A DNA stretch of 64,000 nucleotides from Allorhodopirellula solitaria (GTDB lineage: Bacteria; Planctomycetota; Planctomycetia; Pirellulales; Pirellulaceae). Below, one piece after another: positions 62,602 through 64,000 of this stretch. The notes below the pieces were generated by a model that saw only the letters and a program-made list of their open reading frames with translations, was not told where the DNA came from and did no database searches. The position numbers were made by a program, and so were the translations under genes. Where the stretch lies: positions 62,001 through 126,000 of the forward strand of contig NZ_SJPK01000001.1 in the NCBI RefSeq assembly GCF_007859855.1. The letters run 5' to 3'. Each line of letters opens with the position of its first letter. Position 1 is the first letter of the stretch.

Positions 62602-64000
62602 ACAAACGCGAAATAGCCACGACGGTGCAAACGATCCGTTGTGCAATCTACACACGGAAGTCGACCGAAGAAGGGCTCGATCAGGAATTCAATTCACTCG
62701 ACGCACAACGCCAATCCGCCGAAGCGTTCATCGCTAGCCAACAACACGAAGGCTGGGTCATCAATCCGGAGATGTACGACGACGGCGGTTTTTCTGGTGG
62801 GAACATTGAGCGGCCAGCACTCAAACGACTGATGGAAGACATCGAAGCGGGAAAGATCGACTGCGTGGTGGTTTACAAGGTCGACCGGCTGAGCCGATCA
62901 CTGTTGGACTTCACCAAAGTCATGGAGACGTTCGACAAGTATGGCGTGTCGTTCGTTTCGGTGACTCAGCAATTCAACACCACGCATTCGATGGGCCGGT
63001 TGACGCTGAATATCCTGCTGTCGTTTGCTCAGTTCGAGCGGGAAATCATTGGCGAACGCATCCGCGACAAGATCGCCGGTCAACGGCGGCGTGGGCAATG
63101 GTGCGGCGGTTATCCGGTGTTGGGCTACGACGTCGATCGAAGCGAACGGACGCCGAAGTTGGTGGTCAACGCGGAAGAAGCGACCAAGGTGCGGCGGATC
63201 TTTCTGTTGTACTTGGAACTGCAATCGCTAACGCCGGTTAGCGATGCGGTGGCCGAGCGGAAATGGATGAACAAACTTTGGACGACGAAGAAAGGACTCG
63301 CCAAAGGTGGCCGACCGTTCGACAAGTGCAGCATCCACGCTTTGCTGACCAACCCGATTTACATCGGCAAGATCAAACACAAAGAGCAATTGTTCAACGG
63401 GCGGCACGAAGCGATCGTCGATGAAGCCATCTTTGACCAGGTTCAGATGCAGTTGCGGGCGAACAACCTGACCCGCGGCAGCCGGTTACCGAGCAAGTAT
63501 GGCGGCCTTTTGAAAGGGCTGATTCGATGCCCGCAATGCAACGTCGCGATGGTTCACACGTCGACCAAGAAGAAGTCCATCGCGTATCGCTACTACACCT
63601 GCGTTCGAGCGATCAAACGCGGTCGAAACTCGTGCGAACATCCATCGCTGCCGGCGGGTGAAATCGAAGAGGCGGTGGTGGACCAAGTGCGTGCGATCGC
63701 CGGCGATGATGGGTTGCGAGATGAGATCATCCGCCAAGCTGACGAGGCATCGCGTCGACGCAAGGAAGAATTCGAGACGCAGCGGATGCAACTGACACGG
63801 CAACTGGCCCGCGACCACGGCGAGGTTCGGAATCTGGTTCTGCTCGAACATGGCAACAGCTCAACCACGGCGCGAATCGCCGACTTGCAGCAACGCATCG
63901 AGTCGGCGGAGCGAAGTCTTGCCGGCGTCCATCGACAGATTGCCGAAGCCGAGAAGCAAGACATGTCGGCCGACTTCATCACCGAAGCCTTCTCCGACTT
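62598..64000 (+). CDS. Large serine recombinase, 3' end beyond the window
   Basis: The ATG at 62598 overlaps the DUF2924 stop (ATGA). 467 codons are visible and the frame is open at the window end, so the gene is partial. Residues 1-150 are the resolvase catalytic domain: CAIYTRKSTEEGLDQEFNSL with the nucleophilic Ser about residue 22, VYKVDRLSRS and LSFAQFEREIIGERIRDK. The recombinase DNA-binding domain follows (GYDVDRSERTPKLVVNAEEA, LTNPIYIGKIKHKEQ), then a zinc ribbon with CPQC...C...C (IRCPQCNVAMVH, YYTCVRAIKRGRNSCEH) and a coiled coil. It should integrate or excise the element by site-specific recombination. Confidence 0.95.
   Translation, partial: MNKREIATTVQTIRCAIYTRKSTEEGLDQEFNSLDAQRQSAEAFIASQQHEGWVINPEMYDDGGFSGGNIERPALKRLMEDIEAGKIDCVVVYKVDRLSRSLLDFTKVMETFDKYGVSFVSVTQQFNTTHSMGRLTLNILLSFAQFEREIIGERIRDKIAGQRRRGQWCGGYPVLGYDVDRSERTPKLVVNAEEATKVRRIFLLYLELQSLTPVSDAVAERKWMNKLWTTKKGLAKGGRPFDKCSIHALLTNPIYIGKIKHKEQLFNGRHEAIVDEAIFDQVQMQLRANNLTRGSRLPSKYGGLLKGLIRCPQCNVAMVHTSTKKKSIAYRYYTCVRAIKRGRNSCEHPSLPAGEIEEAVVDQVRAIAGDDGLRDEIIRQADEASRRRKEEFETQRMQLTRQLARDHGEVRNLVLLEHGNSSTTARIADLQQRIESAERSLAGVHRQIAEAEKQDMSADFITEAFSD

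Overview
The window is chromosomal DNA of a planctomycete, most likely a marine Pirellulaceae close to Rhodopirellula. The pointers are family content typical of that group: a DUF1587/1595/1592/1588/1585 cytochrome paired with a DUF1552 protein, a six-haem CxxCH protein paired with a propeller dehydrogenase, two DUF1559 pseudopilins, a SASA-type esterase, and a prenyltransferase-repeat membrane protein. Genes are loosely packed, often single, and separated by intergenic DNA rich in short repeats. No rRNA, CRISPR array or prophage structural gene was seen. The assignment rests on protein families only, since no marker gene was compared with a database.

Layout. Positions 1-2.2 kb hold a small membrane protein and degraded repeats. 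From 2.2 to 6.7 kb, on the minus strand, is the propeller/multihaem cytochrome pair. From 6.8 to 12.6 kb (minus) are a SAM methyltransferase with a regulatory domain, ClpC with a clear terminator, and a conserved unknown. From 13 to 18 kb (plus) are a secreted cupredoxin, the DUF1592-type cytochrome and a DUF1552 protein overlapping by 4 bp. A repeat array lies at 18.1-18.8 kb. From 18.9 to 24.6 kb are zwf, a panE-like gene, a uronate-isomerase-like protein with an acidic tail, and a nuclease-like protein. From 24.9 to 38.1 kb are a lipoprotein and pseudopilin, a surface-glycan pair (WecA-like transferase and O-antigen ligase), pgi, a glycosidase, a zinc carboxypeptidase, an esterase, a 3-methyladenine glycosylase and a Cys-rich lipoprotein. 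From 38.3 to 47.4 kb are apt, a DksA/TraR-type zinc protein, a RimK-type ligase fused to an RCK_C domain, purB, an AI-2E-type permease and a TolC-type protein. From 48 to 61 kb are folP, an S4 protein, a secreted endonuclease/phosphatase-fold protein, a second pseudopilin, a HerA-like ATPase, punA, a TerB-like/coaB/pyrD operon, an alpha/beta hydrolase and the prenyltransferase-repeat protein. From 61.2 kb there is an initiator tRNA with its terminator, then a mobile recombination cassette (two small genes, a DUF2924 gene and a large serine recombinase) cut by the window edge.

How it fits together. Core metabolism is represented by zwf and pgi (hexose phosphate), panE and coaB (coenzyme A), pyrD, purB, apt and punA (nucleotides) and folP (folate). 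The secreted cytochromes, cupredoxin, hydrolases, esterase and peptidase suit a heterotroph that degrades complex polymers.

The most unusual content is non-coding. At least five families of palindromic repeats are spread through the intergenic DNA. One has 37-bp terminal inverted repeats like a MITE, with several full, partial and degenerate copies. Another, built on a 23-bp core, forms an intergenic array at 18.1-18.8 kb and also recurs inside a protein-coding gene at 60.33-60.64 kb as an exact 90-bp, 30-residue in-frame tandem repeat. A third forms a 69-bp tandem array just upstream of folP. The initiator tRNA carries an A29:U41 pair in place of one of the three hallmark G:C pairs of its anticodon stem.
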